In this document: one piece after another, positions 26,301 through 41,300 of the stretch
Position numbering within the stretch: position 1 is the first letter of the stretch
Layout: the number at the start of each line of letters is the position of its first letter
Origin: Eubacteriaceae bacterium
GTDB taxonomy: Bacteria > Bacillota > Clostridia > Eubacteriales > Eubacteriaceae
Direction: 5' to 3'
NCBI GenBank assembly: GCA_017405085.1
Contig: JAFRBB010000052.1
Location: 36,902-100,901 of the forward strand
Length of the DNA stretch: 64,000 bases
Made by a program: the position numbers and the translations under genes
The notes under the pieces: model-generated
Seen by the model: the letters and a program-made list of their open reading frames with translations, nothing else
Told to the model about the DNA's origin: nothing
The model's database searches: none

Positions 26301-29300
26301 CCGGTTTGGCCGGACGGTCATCCACCTTAATCATGGTGACATTGCCGCCGTCTTTCCACATATAGAGCGGTTGACCGGGCGTGACCGTCGTGTCGACATT
26401 GACACGCTGATCCGCTGCAGCTGTGCCATCGAAGGATACAGTGTAACCTTCGGTGATGGAGCGCACCTTTTCGGTTTTGTAGTTATAGGTCACAGCGCCT
26501 TGAGACGTGTCGCCGTCTTCGCCGCTCACACTCGGAAGGGTCTTGAAGATATCCGAAGGACCTGCGTCGGAATCGGTGGGTTTTTCGGTATCGCCAAGCT
26601 TACGAAGCGCAAATGTGTACTCCGTATTGGGCTTCAAGTCGCCGAAGGTGGTAATGGATTGCCATTCATAGGCACCGTTTTTCAAAATACCGTACTGAAT
26701 GCCATCTCCCTCGTTCTTCAGCGTGATGCTGGTAGGCGTGGTCATATCCAGTTCAACTTCCGGTTTTTTGGTCGGTTTTTCCTGTTTGCTGGTATCTTCA
26801 ATAATGCTGAAGGTCTTTTCGATCGGCTGACCATTTTCTGTTTTGTAATTACCCTTGCAGGTGATAGTGACTTTGGCCGGTTTTTCAGCGGTCGTTACTT
26901 CCGTATTGTCGTCATAGGTTACGGTAAAGTCTCTGCCTTGAACCAAACTGTTGCCAAAGCTGTCAGTGATGCTGATAGCCGGAGTCTGCGGTTGACCGTT
27001 ATAAACCTTGGTGTCAATATCTTTGACATTATCTGCCTTGATGACTGCCGGTGTAATGGTGAAGGTCTTGGTGACTTTCGGCTGGTCGGCAAAATCTCCC
27101 GTAAAGGTAACGGTCACAGAGCCTTGACCGGCATCCGTATTGGTACCATAGCTGTATTTATAATGCGCGAATTCAGTCAATTCGATGCCATTGCAAGTGA
27201 CCGACGGTCTTGGTTTTTGCTGTTTTCCGCTATAGGAAACCGTCTGTTTCGGTTCCCCAACAGTAACCGTATTGACCTGAGAGGCATCTACAACATTGAG
27301 ATTTAATACACCGGTTGCTGTCGTGGTATCCACATGCTCGTTGACATCCTGATAGACCACGGTAATGAGTTCCGAATAATTTTTCGGCGTGGTCATTTTG
27401 GCCGCTTTGGGACGCACTTTAAAGAAGGTGTTGGTTTCGCCCGGAGCCACTTGCCATTTTTGGGTTTCGGTGCTCGCAGGTGTTTCAAATTCGAAATCGG
27501 ACGAACCGTAAACCATGATACCGGTGATCTTCGCTGTTGTATTCCCGGTATTGGTAATTTGAACGGTTTTATATTCCAAATCGGAAGGCGTTGCTGTGGA
27601 ATCTGTTGCGGTAATTGTCCCATAATTGACGGTGTCGATGGCCAAATCAAAGGTTTCGCCACCATAAGGATTGGACGTCTGATCCGGGTCTTTTTCGCCG
27701 ATGGTCACACGAATAGGATCGCTGGCAAAATCAGAACCCGTCGCTTTATAGCGAAGTTCATAGGTGCCGGAGTAAAGCTGTCCGACAACATTGTTGCCAT
27801 CGGGAACATTTTTCCAACCGGAATTGCCAACCAAGCGATACTGCATCGCGTCGCTCACACCGGTCAATTGCCCGTCGTTTGTTTTGGCATCCGTCGCAAA
27901 TACGGCATTCACGCCGGCAGGCACGTCGGGACGGGATTTAACCGTCAGCATCATTTTGCTGTTGTTTCCGCTGCCTTCCTTGCCCAAATAGACCGTTTGA
28001 CCCGGTGTGATACCGTCGTTCACAAAGAGTTCCGTTGTGCCGTCACTGTCATAGAGTTGGTACCCGGGCGTAATATAGGAAACAGATTCTTTTGCGTAGT
28101 TATACAGCACGGAGGAAACCACTTCGGTGGCATCCCCACGTTTAACCGTAAACATGGCGTCGGCTGTTGCCGTGTATTCTGTTGCATCGCTGCCGCTGGT
28201 GTAGGTCACGGTCACAGTGGTCTTATGGGTCTTGGCCGCGAGGCCGGATTTGGGCGCAATCGTCCATGTGGTGCTATCGGTTGCACCTTTGGCGATGCTA
28301 CCAGTCGTGTTCGTCACGGTAAAGGCGGCATCATTATCGCAGGTGACCGATTTAATGGTGGCCGCATTGCCGCCAATATTGGTGATTGTTAACGGGTAAG
28401 CGGACGGAGCGTCAGTATAGCCTTCTATCACGGTTGCCATTGTCGGTGCCGTCACCGTGAGATAAGCGGGTACGGCTGTATCATTGCCGGTGACGCCAAC
28501 GGTCACTTTCACCGTTTCACTACAGAACGCGGAGGCTGTCGCGGCAATGCGCACTTCGTAAACACCGTAAGCCACTTTCACTTTTCCGCTGTCCACGGCA
28601 TTCACGCCATTCCAGCCGGAGTCGCCCACTTTACGATACTGCATGGCTGTGGTCAATCCGGTAATCTGACCGTCTGCCGCCGTCGTGGAAGTGGCGTCCA
28701 CGGTCGAGATGCCCTTAATGGAGGGTCTCGTCGGAACGATGGTTTCAACCTTGGCACCGTCTTTGACGATATAGAGTGATTGACCCGGTGTGACTTTATT
28801 CGTTCTGAACACTTCGGTTTTGCCGTCATAGACGCGGTAACCTTCGGTGATGGATTTAATGGTTTCTTCATCGTAATCATAGGTGATGACACCCGTGGTT
28901 TCCACGTTGACGACATTTTCATCGGTGGTGAAGGTCGCAATGGGTCCGGGAGCGGAGGCCGGCGTGGTGTCCGTCGGCGCGATTTGAATAGCAAAGGTAT
29001 AATCCGTATTGGCCGTCAATCCTTCAAAGAGCGGACTGGTTTGCCAGGTGTAATTGTTGGCATTGCCAATCGCCGTTTGATCTGAGGTGTTAACACCGCT
29101 TTTCAAAATCCCATAGCGAACCACAGGATCGCTGATGGCCTTGAGTTTGATGGCGTTGGTGGTGATATCCGTCTCCGGATATTCCACTTCGGGCACCAGA
29201 CTCGGGCTATCGGCGGCCTTTTGATCGACAATTTCAAATGTCTTAGCGATTGATTTACTTGATGTATTGATGCTGTAGTTGCCGCTTTCGGGCACAGTAA

Positions 29301-32300
29301 TCGTGGCCGTCGCGGTACCGACATCAGTATTATTTGTGAAAGCGACATTAAATTCTGTACCCTGGGTAAGCTGATGTCCGTCCACGATGATGGGCACATG
29401 CGGTGTGATGGCACTTCCCGTGTAAGATTGCGCACCGATATCCCCGACATAGGTTTCATCGAAAGCGCGTTTTTCAATCGTAAATGTTTTTTCGATGTCG
29501 GCATAGTGTTCATAGTTACCGATGAAGTCCACAATGACTTTCGCGGTTGAACCGGCGTTGGTATTATTGTCATATTTGTAGACGAAGTCCGCGTTTTCGG
29601 TGAGTTTGATGCCACTGTAGCTCACTTCCGGTGTCGGTGTGATGGGGCTACCCGTATAGGTCACATTTTCCACATTGGCAACCGTGGGTACAGTGGTTGC
29701 AAGGCTGCTGTCCACCACCGTGAAACGCGCGGTGGCCGTAGCGGTCTTATTCGTGTCATAGGTGACGGTAATGGTGGTCGTATAGGTGCTAACGTTATAG
29801 TCACTACTGGTTTTGGACAGTTTTAATTTGATTTTTTGATCATTGTTGCTTCGACTTTGATAGACGGTTGTCGGCTGCGTTCCGCTTAGTTCAAAGTCCG
29901 AACCATCAATGGTAATGCTACTAATGGTTGCATCTGCACCGCCTTTATTCTCGATGGTAATATCCTTCGTTGCCGTCGGCAGGGTGCCGTTGGCAGGCAT
30001 TGTGCCGAAGTCAATATCCGCCACATTCAGCGCGGAGGCAGCACCCACAGCAAAGGTCACGGGTTTACTTTCAAAGCTTACGCCGGTGGCCATTTGTTTC
30101 ACTTCATAGGTGCCCGCGTCGAGCGCGATTTCCGTCTTGCCGTCGGGTTCAAGCCATTTATCCGAACCCACCTGACGATAGCGCATGCCGGAGGTGAGAC
30201 CTTTTAGCTTGCCGTCGGATACGCTCACACCCGTGAGGGTCGGACGATTGGGAACGGTGATCACCGCGACACTGCTTCCGACTTTGTGATAGAGCGTTTC
30301 TCCAGGATACACTTGATCTGTTCCCGGTGTTAAAGCACTGCCGTCTTTTGTTCTGGAGACAGTGCCGTCACTGACGCTTGCTAATTTTTCCGTGAAATAG
30401 TTGTAGGTCACGGCGGCATTGGCATCGGCGGTTTGCGCGGCGTTCACCGTGATGGTGACATTGGCCGTCGCGGTTTTTTCTTCCGTGGAGGCAGAACCGT
30501 CGGTATAAACCACCGTCAGCACTGCGTTATAAATCTGTGCCGTGCTGTAGGACTCTTTAGGCGAAATGGTATAGGTGCTGAAGGTTGTGTCTTTTGGCAC
30601 AGCCTGATTGAGATTGGTATAGGTTTCGCCCAAGTTAAAGCTGCTTGTATTGGAAAGCTCGATACGCTTGATGCTCGCTTCTTTCCCGCCGATATTTTTG
30701 ATGACAATATTCTTAGCGGAAGGCGAGGCCTGGCCGATTTCGATGGCGTTAAAGGCAATATCGTCCACCGTGAGTGCGGCGGCCACGTTTTCCGTGCTGC
30801 CGTTGAGCCCGGTGACCGTATAGGTTTTGGGCTCGCTGGCGAAAGCGGCAGTGGTGGCCGCGACGCGCACTTCATACACACCGGGAGTCAATCCGGTCAC
30901 GTTGCCGCTGTCGTTGCCGGTCATCCAACCTTCGTTGCCGCTTCCGGCAAGACGATATTCCATGGTTTGATTGACGCCCGTCAGTCTGCCGTCGTTGCCG
31001 TTGACGCTAGCCGCAACCGCAGATACCGAGCTACCGTCAAAGCTTTGACGTTCCGGAACAACGATATCGTGAACATCTCCCGACTTGGACTGAAGCTGCA
31101 ATGTTTGACCCGGTACGACCGTGTTTTCTACATACAACTGTTGACTTCCATTATAGAGCTTGTAATTATCATCGATGCTCGCGATTTGTTCTAAACGATA
31201 ATTATAGGTGACCAAGCTGCCGTAATCAAAGTTATCATTGTCATTTTCGTTTGTTGTAAATGAGCGCACTTCGCCCATCGCCGTAGCGGGGGTATTGGCC
31301 GTCGCGCGACCACGGAGCGCGAAGTAATAGGTGGTATTGGGTGTAAGACCCGTAAATTCGGGCGATTGATACGGCGTGAAGTCAGCTTCGGTAGGCTCGC
31401 TTCCATCTGATTTAGCTTTGGCAAACATATAATCAACCGTCGTTGATGTCACCGTCTTAAGGGTAATAGTCGTTGATGTTTTCGATTCCAATTCGGGCAC
31501 GAGGGTCGGCGCGTTTCCTTGCTCGGCTTCGACAATCTTGAATTCTTTGGTGATGGTGCCGTCGGTGTAATAGTTGCCGATCCCGGTTACGATCGCTTTG
31601 GCTTTTACGGCTTCCGAAGATTTTTCTTTATTGTCCGCATAGGTCACCGTATAATCGGTTCCCGCTTTCAGCGTACGGCCATCGGATTGAATCGTCAAAT
31701 CGGGTTCAACCGCGTTACCGCTATTATAGCTCTGGGCGCCGATTTCCTGAATATCCGACGCGAGAATTTGTTTTTGCGTGATTCTAAATTCTTTGGTGGC
31801 GCCGGTATATTGACGATAATTGTCTTTAAAGTTAATCGTCACAAAGCCGGTTCCGACATTGATGTTTTCACCGTAGGTGAGATCAAAATCGGCACCTTTG
31901 ATGAGTTCCTGACCGTTAACGGTAATCTTGGGAACGGGTCGAATGGATTCGCCGGTATAGACGGCATCCGCCGGTTGTTCGATAACCATTTCGGATTTGA
32001 CATCCGGGTTCTTTACGTTAAAGTTGACCGTTGCCGTTGCCGTTTTATCGGTATTATAGGTCACTGTAACCTTCGCGGTATAATACCCGGCCGGCAATGC
32101 GCCATTGGAGGAGAGCGTAAAGCTTGTGTTTTCGCTTCCGGCGCCCACTGTGGTGGAGGCGGGCACGGTGGCCGGGTTCACGATGAAGCTTGAGCTATCC
32201 ACCGCCACGTTGTTAATCGTGGCTTGCGTGCCGCCGTTGTTTTTAATGGTGATGGTTTGGGTCTGAACGGTGGTGCCGCCCGCATTCACATCGCCGAAAT

Positions 32301-35300
32301 CGGGAATGCTCACAGTCAGCAGGGCTTCGTTATCTTTGGCATAGGGAACCAAGGCTGCTTCCGAAGCGAAGGTTTTCGCCGCGTTAGAGCCTTTATAACG
32401 AACCAAAACATTGGCCGTTGCCGAAAGGGAGATGGTGTTTTCCGTGACATTCGTCCAGGTAGTGCCGCCGTCGGTGCTGTACTGCATGGAGGAATCCACA
32501 CCGGAAATGGTGTTTCCGCTGATGCTCACCTTCGGCGCTTCAGGTCTCGCGGGCACGGTGATTGGGCTAATATTGATGCCCTTAACCAGATAGAGAATCT
32601 GACCCGGGGTGACAGTATCACCGCGGCTTAACAGATCGGTCTCTTCTGTGCTGCTGTTTTTGGATACTGAATAGCCATTGGTGATTTCCGCGATTTTTTC
32701 GGTTTCATAATCAAAGCTAATCGCGCCGGCGACTGTTGTTTCCGCTTCTTTTTCGGCCGTTGTCTTATCCGTGGCAAAATCCGCGGTGGGACCGGCCGGC
32801 GACGGTTCGTTGGTGCTGTCGCCCGCCGTTCTGACGGCAAATGTATAGGTCGTGTCGGAATGGAGACCCGAGAACACAGGACCGGATTGCCAATCGAACG
32901 CGCCGGTACCGTAGTTGTAGATACCGTATTCCACATTGGAACCGCTGATGACCAAGCTGTCTTCACCGTCGAATGTTTTGGTTTCGCTGTAGGGCTGAAG
33001 TGTGATAGTGTCTTCGGTGGCCTCACTCAGAACCGGTGCATTCGTCGGACGACGTTTGGCTTCAAGGTCGGTAAGCTGAATCTTAAATGCCTGTTCTATG
33101 GTGTCTTTGTAGTTGTTAATCCCTTTGAGGATGACTTTGGCCGGCGTGCTGTCGGTACTCACATCTTTATTGTTGCTGTAGCTGATGGTGTAATCGCTGT
33201 TTAAGGTGAGCTCGCGTTCGCCGTCAAACACTTTGATGGTGGGCTTGATGTCAACACCGGTGTAGTGCATCGCGGCAATGGGGTCAATTTGAATGTCACT
33301 GCTTTGCAGCGATTTCGCGTTGATGAAGAACGTCGAATTGATCGGATTGGCCTTGGCGTGTCCTCCCATAAAGGTGACGGTCACGGTTGCCGTACCGACG
33401 TTAACATTATCCGTATAGCTGTAGACAAAGTCCGTACCCTCTTTGAGGATATTACCGCTACAGGTGACCTGCGGAGTGGGCGTATAGGCCGTGCCGCTAT
33501 AGGTCACGTTTTCACAAGACGAAACCACATAGGTGTTTTCGATGAGCTTGCTGATGACAATGAAGGTCACCTTTTTGGATTCGGTTCGGATATTGGTATC
33601 GTCGCCGCTGGTGTAGGTGATCTTAATCGTATCTTCATACGTGCCGCCCTTGAGGTCTTCTTTGGGCTTCACTCGGATACTGTTTGTATCTTTTCCTTTG
33701 CCTGCCAGCGTATTCAGACTGCCGGTCAGCTCAAAATTGGTACCGTCTGCCAAAGAGACGGACTTGATATTGGCCGTCATCGTCCCGATATTTTCAACGG
33801 TAACACCTGCGAAACCGGGTCGAGGATCACTATCCGTGAGGATATACGGCGAGAAGGTCGGTGCCGTCATGGAGAGTTGCGCCGGCGTGTCTTCGTTGTT
33901 TCTCACCACGGTGAGCGGTGTGGTTTCGGACGCGAAAGATGTGTCCGCAACGGCCGCATAGCGGAAGAGATAATTGCCGGAAGCCGGCGCGTCCAGTCCC
34001 GCGGCAAAATCTGAATAACTGATGGTCACCCAGGTATCGCCGCCATTGACATTGTACTGAATAGGCTTATAGTTGTCCGTTGTGACACCGGCAGTCGTGA
34101 ATTTGATTTTGCCGTGTGCGCCTTCGGAAGCGTCAAATGTGATGCCTGTCGGCGCCGCGGGACGCAGAGGCACCGTCACATTGTATTGATAAGCGCCGTT
34201 TTTCAGCACATTCAGTTGCTGTCCCGGCACAACGGAATGACCCACACCGAGGGTGGAGGCACCGTCGGACAGGCTGTAACCCGCCTGGGTATTGAGGGTG
34301 CCGATTTGTTCATTCACATAATCGTAGGTGAATGTGGCCGTAATGGCTTCACCTGCGGCTGTATGGGTGGTAAAGGCCGCCGTATCGCTGGCATCGGATG
34401 CCGGCATACTGTCGGTTGCTTTTTTGCGTTGAACGAAGGTATAAGCCGTGCCGGAATTGAGGCCGGTGAAGGTCGGGCTGTCTTGCCAGTTGCCAATCAC
34501 ATTGCCCGAAGCGTCCGCTCTGGCATATTCACATCCGTCAACCGTATCCAAGGTAATGCTGTTTTCGGTGATTTGCGTGCTTTCGTTCGATACGGTGGGT
34601 TTGCCCGGTTTTTCGGCAGCGGTATTGACAATTTTAAACTGCTGGGTTTTGACATCCGCATAGTTGCCCTTACCGGTGACGGTCACGGACGCCGTATCTG
34701 TCACGTTTGTATTGTTCGCGTAGCTGACGGTATAATCCGTGCCTTCCACCAAAGTGGTGTCGCCATCTTTCACCGTGACAGCGGGTTTAATTTCGGAGCC
34801 CGTATATTTTTGAACCGGAATGTTGGAGATGGTCGCCGAGGAGATGCTCTTGGGTTTGATGGTGAAATCCAAAGTCATCGGGGCGGCATCGGCATGAACA
34901 TCCATAAAGGTGACATACACCTTGCCGGTGCCGGCATTGATATTGGCGCCATAGCTTAACGCGTAATCCTGACCCGCCGTGAGCGCGGTGCCGTTGGCTT
35001 TAATGACCACAGCATTGCCGGTCGGCATAAAGCGTGTGCCATTATAGGTTTGATCCGCGATGGGTTCGGCGGTGTAGGTCAGTTTGGTGACATCCGTCGC
35101 CGCTTTTTTCACGCTATAGCTTAAAGTGGCCGTCGCGTTCAAATCACTCGTCTGCTGTTCACCTTCCGGTGCGGCCTTGCCATACGCGATGGTAAAGGTT
35201 GCGCTGTAGCTGCCCGCATCTTGATCTTCCGCGGGTGCAACGGTGAGTGTCGCGCTTTCGCCCGCCGCGAGCGTGATCGCCCCAGTGGGAGCACCGCTTA

Positions 35301-38300
35301 AGATGACAAAGTTATTCTCGGGATTGACCGTGAGTGTCGAAATGACGGCGTCGGCATTGCCTTCATTTTTCACGGTGACGGTCTTGGCGTTTTGCGCGGC
35401 CGTATAGCCGTCTTCGAGTTCGCCGAAGCTCGGCGCCGTAATGGTTAAGAACGGCGATTTTTGATCTTCCTCTTCGCTGTTAATCACGGCACTCACGGTC
35501 TTGCTCGTCGAAGCGAAGACTTTATCGGCATCGGAGCCTTTCACGCGCACTTCGTAAACCGCGCTTGTGTCAACAGAAATGGCCTGTCCGTCGCCGGCTG
35601 TCCAATCGGCATCGCCGACTTTGCGGTATTGCATATTGCTCGTCACGCCGGTGAGCTGTTTGGTTTCAGCATTGAAGGTCACGTCTTTGAGCGCATCCGT
35701 GCCGTCGGGACGATCGGGCACCTTGGTTTCAAGCGTAATATCGCCCTTGGTGAGATACAGGGTTTGTCCCGGTGTAATTGTTGCGCCCTGTCCATAATTA
35801 TTCGAACCGTCGGTTAAGGTATAACCGTTGGTTATTGTCGCGACTTTTTCTGTTTCGTAATCGTAAGTCACCGTCGCGGTTTGAGGCGCGACGGGTTGAT
35901 CGTCATCATTAGCTTTGGTGGCGATATTGGCTGTCGGCCCCGGATCGGAAGCGTCAAGTATGTCGGTCTTCGGTGTTCTCAGGGCGAATGTGTAGGTGAT
36001 AGCCGCCGAGAGATTATCGAATAACGGTGACGCTTGCCACTGCCATTTGCCGTTTTCGTCTTGGATGCCGTATTCCACGCCATCAACGGTTTTGAGCGTT
36101 ATGGCGCTAGTCGTGACGGTTTGGGCTTCCGGCGCAATCGTCGGAATCGCGCCTTTGCTCAAGCTGCGAATAATATTAAATTCGCGAGTAATGCTGCCGG
36201 TGTAGTTGCCTTTACCTGAAACAACAGCTTTCGCTTTGCTTTCATCGGTGCTAACAGCGATATTGTTTTCATAAGAGACAGTATAATCCGTATCTGCCGT
36301 CAACTTCGTGCTACCGTCTTTGACCACGACAGCCGGTTCGATGGCTTTACCCGTTTCTGTTTGCGAACCGATATTTTCCATGCTGATATCACCGGAAGTC
36401 AAAGCTTTCGGCTCGATGGTAAAGCTGACGGTCATCGACGGTGTAGCTTGGTATTCCCCTATGAAGGCGACCTTAACCAAGCCCTCGCCGGCATTTTTGT
36501 TTTCGCCGTAGGACAAGACAAAGTCTTTATTTTCTTTGAGTGCCGTTTCTCCCTTGGTCACCTTGGGAATCGGTTTAATCTGAATGCCGGCATAGGTGTA
36601 ATTGGCCACTTTGCCGACGATAATCGGATTATTATCCGGATTTTCCGTGTCTACATCCTTCAGCACATTGATGGTCACAGGTGCGCTGAAGGTCATGTCA
36701 TTGCCACCTTCGTAGGTATAGGTGACTTTGATGGTGGCGGTATGGACACCGGCGTCGAGACTTCCCGCAGGTTTAACGGTATAGCCTGTCTTGTCGGTCT
36801 TGCCGGCTTCAATGACAAGATTTGTCGTTTCAGTGCTTTCCTGTCCTTCTTCGTCGGAGGATTCCGCCGGAGCGCGTTCAATGACGAAATCTTGGTTGCC
36901 AACCACTTCAACATTTTTGATTTCAGCTTTAACACCACCGCTGTTTTTCAGCGTGATGCCTTTGGCCGTGACGTCAGCGAGTTCGCTCTTGTAGGTGTCA
37001 TCGAAGGTGGGCGCGCTGACGCTCACCACTGCCGCTTCACTTGATTTCACCGCGGAGACCGTGGTATATTCGGACGCGAAGGCCGTGTCGGTGGCGCTGT
37101 AACGCACGCTGTAGTTTTTGCCGAGATCCACCTGTTTAAGAGCGACGCTCGTGCCGGTCACGGCTTTCCAGGTGGTCGTGCCGTCTTCGGCATATTCCAT
37201 CTTGACCGTCACACCGTTGATGGTGGCGGTGGCATCGTCAAAGCTTAAGCCCGCCGGCGCCTTCGGTCTGGACGGAACGGTGACGGCGATATCGCTTTGA
37301 CCTGCTTTCTTCAAGATCAATTTTTGACCCGGTGTGATGGTGTTGTTGCCACCTACATTAACTTTGGTATCGCCATTGTAGGCCGTATAACCGTTGGAAA
37401 CGCTCGCGATGCTTTCGTTCGCGTAGTTATACACGATGGACGCGGAGGACGGTTCGGTGATGTCGTCCGCCGAATCGCCTTTTGCCGTTCTGAAGATGGC
37501 TTCGGGGCCGGCTTCGGAGGCCTGTGCGTAAGCGTCGGCTTTTGCTCTCAGCGCGAAACTGTAATCCGAATCCGCCGAGAGATTGTCAAAGGTGGTGCCG
37601 GATTGCCATTGCCATTCGCCGCCCTGCTTAATCCCATATTCGACAGCATCGCCGGTGCTCACGGTGTCCAGCGTGATGCTGTTCTTCGTGATTTGACTAT
37701 CGGCATTGGAGATGGTGGGCGCCTGTGTGGGCGCGTCTTTCTGCAATGCTTTATTATTTTTGATGTCGTATTGCAACACGACGCCTTCAGACGGATTGGT
37801 GTAGAAGTTTCCGGAGAGACCTGTGTCGTTTGCCGTCACCGTCGCGGTGGCTTTGCTGTTGTCTGTCGTTTCCTCGGTGTTGTTGCCGTAGGTGACATTA
37901 TAGTCCACACCTTGAAGCGGTCTGACATTGCCCACTTTCACATTGAGCGCGGGTGCCACGGGCTCGCCGGTATAGGTCTGCACGCCAATGGGGTCAATGT
38001 CGCTTTGCGTAATGGCGAGTTTGTTGATGGTAAATTTTTTGGTGATGGCTTCCTGACCCGCGAAGCTACCCTTGAAGGTTACAGTCACGGAACCAGCATC
38101 GACGCCGGCGTTGACATTGTCGCCATAGCTCAAGGTGTAGTCGCCGTCTTTCACCAGGGTTACACCGCCACATGTGACGTTGGGGGTCGGGGTGATGGCG
38201 CTGCCGGTATAATCCACGGCATTAATGTCTTCAACCGTGACGGTATTTACAGCGTTCGCCGGCGGATTGACACTCACTTTCACGTTGGCTGTGCAGGTTT

Positions 38301-41300
38301 GCTCTTCGTCATTTTCAACGTCTTTTGTCTGATATTTCACGGTAATGATACCGCTGTAGCTCTGACCGGCAGTGAGATTGCCGAGGGCAATTTTATAACT
38401 ATTGTTTTGACCTGCGGTGTCGCCGCTCTTGGCCGCGACGGTCTGATTGCCTTCGGGGGCAACCACCGTGAACTGTTTGGTGGATTCTTCCGCGTTGGAG
38501 ACGCTCACATCCGTGATGGTCGCCGCTGCGCCACCATTATTGGTGATGGTGATCGCCTTTTGATCCGTCCTATTGCTGTCCACTTTGCCGAAATCGACAT
38601 CGGACACACTTAATACAGCCGTCTGAGCCGCTTGAGCCTCAGTCACGACTTTCACTTCAGTGTTGTCACTCTTGAAGGCGGCATTGGTAGCATCCACACT
38701 GAACAGATAGGTGCCTGCTTCGGCCGGTTCGGCGATAAATTCGTCGGTGACTTTTGTCCATTCGCCGTTATCTTTCTGATAAGACATGGCAGTGGTCAGG
38801 CCGGTGAAGGTGTCGCCCGCTGTGAGCGCGGCAATTTGCGGCGCGGTGGGACGGCTCGGCACGGTCACGGCGGTCAGGTTTGCTTCTTCTCCTTCGGTGA
38901 TGGTGCCGATATAGAGGGTTTCACCCGGATTCACTCGGGTGGCATTCAGGGTAAGCTGGTCGTATTGGTCTCCGGTTTTCCGGTAGACAAAATAGTTGTT
39001 GGAGACGGCTTTCACCGTTTCGTTGGCATAATCGTAGGTGATGATGCCCGCCACTTCCGGCTTGTCATCGGGCTTATCTTCGACGACTGCTTCGGTACTA
39101 AAGGTTTCTTCGGGACCGGCGTCGGAGGCCGCGGTGTTGTCGTCGCCCGCGTAGCGCAATGCGAATCGATATTCGGTATCCGCTTCCAGGCCGGTAAAGA
39201 CCGGCGAACTCTGCCAGACATAATTCGCATGGTCATAGTTCCAACGCCCATATTCCACATTATTGCCTTCATTGTTGAGGGTGATGCTTGTGGTAGTACG
39301 AGACAGCATGGACGGCGCGTCGGTGGGGGCGTCTTGAGTCTGAATGTCTTTTTCGTCCTTAATCATAAAGGTTTTGGTGACGCTGCCGGTGTAGTTGCCA
39401 TCCCCGGTGAGCGTGACCGACGCGGGAGACGCGTCTGTGCTGATGTCCGTATTATTTTTATATTCGGATGTGTAGTCTGTGTAAATCTCCAGAACCATTT
39501 GTCTGGCCGTATCGGTGACAGTCACAGACGGACGCACTTCGCTGCCGGTGTGTTTTTGAACAGCGATATTCCCCACGTCAATGCTACTGTCGGACAGCGG
39601 CTTGGGCAGGATATTAAAGTTCTGGGTGACCGGTGAATTACCAGCGTAGGTTCCAATGAAGTTGACAGTAACGGTCCCACCGGTGGCCACGTTGATATTT
39701 TCACCGTAGCTTAAGGTATAATCCTTACCGCGAGTGAGCTTGGTATCGCCCTGTTTGACCGTCGGAATGGGTTTGATGGTGGTGCCGGTATAGGTCTGGT
39801 TGGCCACTTCGCCGACGCTGACCATTGTATTGATTTCCGTAGGCAAGACGGCAAAGCGCACTTCACCCGTGGTGGTTCTCGTCACGGTCTCGCCGTTTTT
39901 CTGATATTGATAGGTCACCGTAAAGGTATCGGTATAGGTGGCCGCGCTTAAGTAAGGCTTGGGTTGAATGGTGAATTTTTCGTTGGTGCCGCCGGCAATC
40001 ACATTGACATCAGAGCTTCGTCCGATAATGAAATTGCTCTTTGCCGCGTCAGCGAAAGCGATATCGGTGATCACCGCATCCACCTGACCCAAGTTTTGGA
40101 GGGTGATGGCTTTGGCTGCGGGTTGAGCGTAATTCGGCATGACCGAATCAAACGTCGGCGCGAAAGCTTTAATGACAGCGGAATTTTCCGGATCGACCAC
40201 AATGGTGACCGCGTCGCTGCGGAAGGCCGTATCGGTGGCGGCATAGCGCACCATATAATCGCCCTTGGCATCGTCGGTGGTCAAACCGTCTTTTGCCATA
40301 GTATCGGTCACAGTGGTCCAATTGGCGCCGCTGTCTTCACTGATTTCCATTGTGGTGCTCAAGCCGATGATTTTGCCGTTTTTATACTTGACCGACGTCG
40401 GCGCGGCGGGACGGCTGTCCACTTTAATGATGGTCGGTGTGTTGTTATCTCTGGTCAGATAAAGCTGCTGACCGGGGATAACAGTATCACCTGCTTTGAG
40501 GGCATTGGATCCGTCAGTGATATAAAGGGTGTACCCATTGGTGATGCTTTCGACTTTCTCGGTTTTGTAATTATAAGTCACGGCGCCGGGGCTGTCATCC
40601 TGTTCGGTGCCGTCATCGGTTTCGTCCTGTTTGCTCAGCGTGGTGAACTTAGCCGTTGGCCCCGCAGGCGAAATCGGATATTTGTCATCGGCCGCCGCGA
40701 ACAGCGCGAAGGTATATTCTTTGTCTTCTTCCAAACCCGTAAAGACCGGTGAGCTCTGAGGCGTGCCAAATTGGCCGTTGTCGTCCATGATGCCGTAAAG
40801 AATGGTTTCTTCCGGATCGGTGACGGTGTTTAAGGTAATCTGGTCGGATTTCGCTTCTTTGAGGGTTGGTTTTTGGGAAGGTGTTCTCGCCAATTCTTCC
40901 GCGCTTTGCGTGATGGTAAAGCGTTTCTGTACTGTGCCGGTATAATTGCCTTTCCCTTTGACAGTAACAAGTCCGAACATGCCGATATGTGTATCCGGCG
41001 TGTAATTGATATATTCCACGGTGTAATCGCCGTCTTGAACCAAAGTATCTTCTTGGCTGTTATTGTTGTTTTTGACCTTGACCGTTACCGGCGGTTCGAT
41101 GCGCGAACCGGTATAGACATAGCTGGCATCTACGCCGCTCACATTGTCTTCAGTGAGTTTTTTGGGAACGATATTAAAGGTCATGGAGATGGGTTGCAGG
41201 TTCAACAGCTCATTAAAGGTCACTGTCAATGAACCGGAATCATCACCAACCTTGGTGTTTTCTCCATAGGTGACGGTATAGGCTTCGCCTTTCGTCGCGA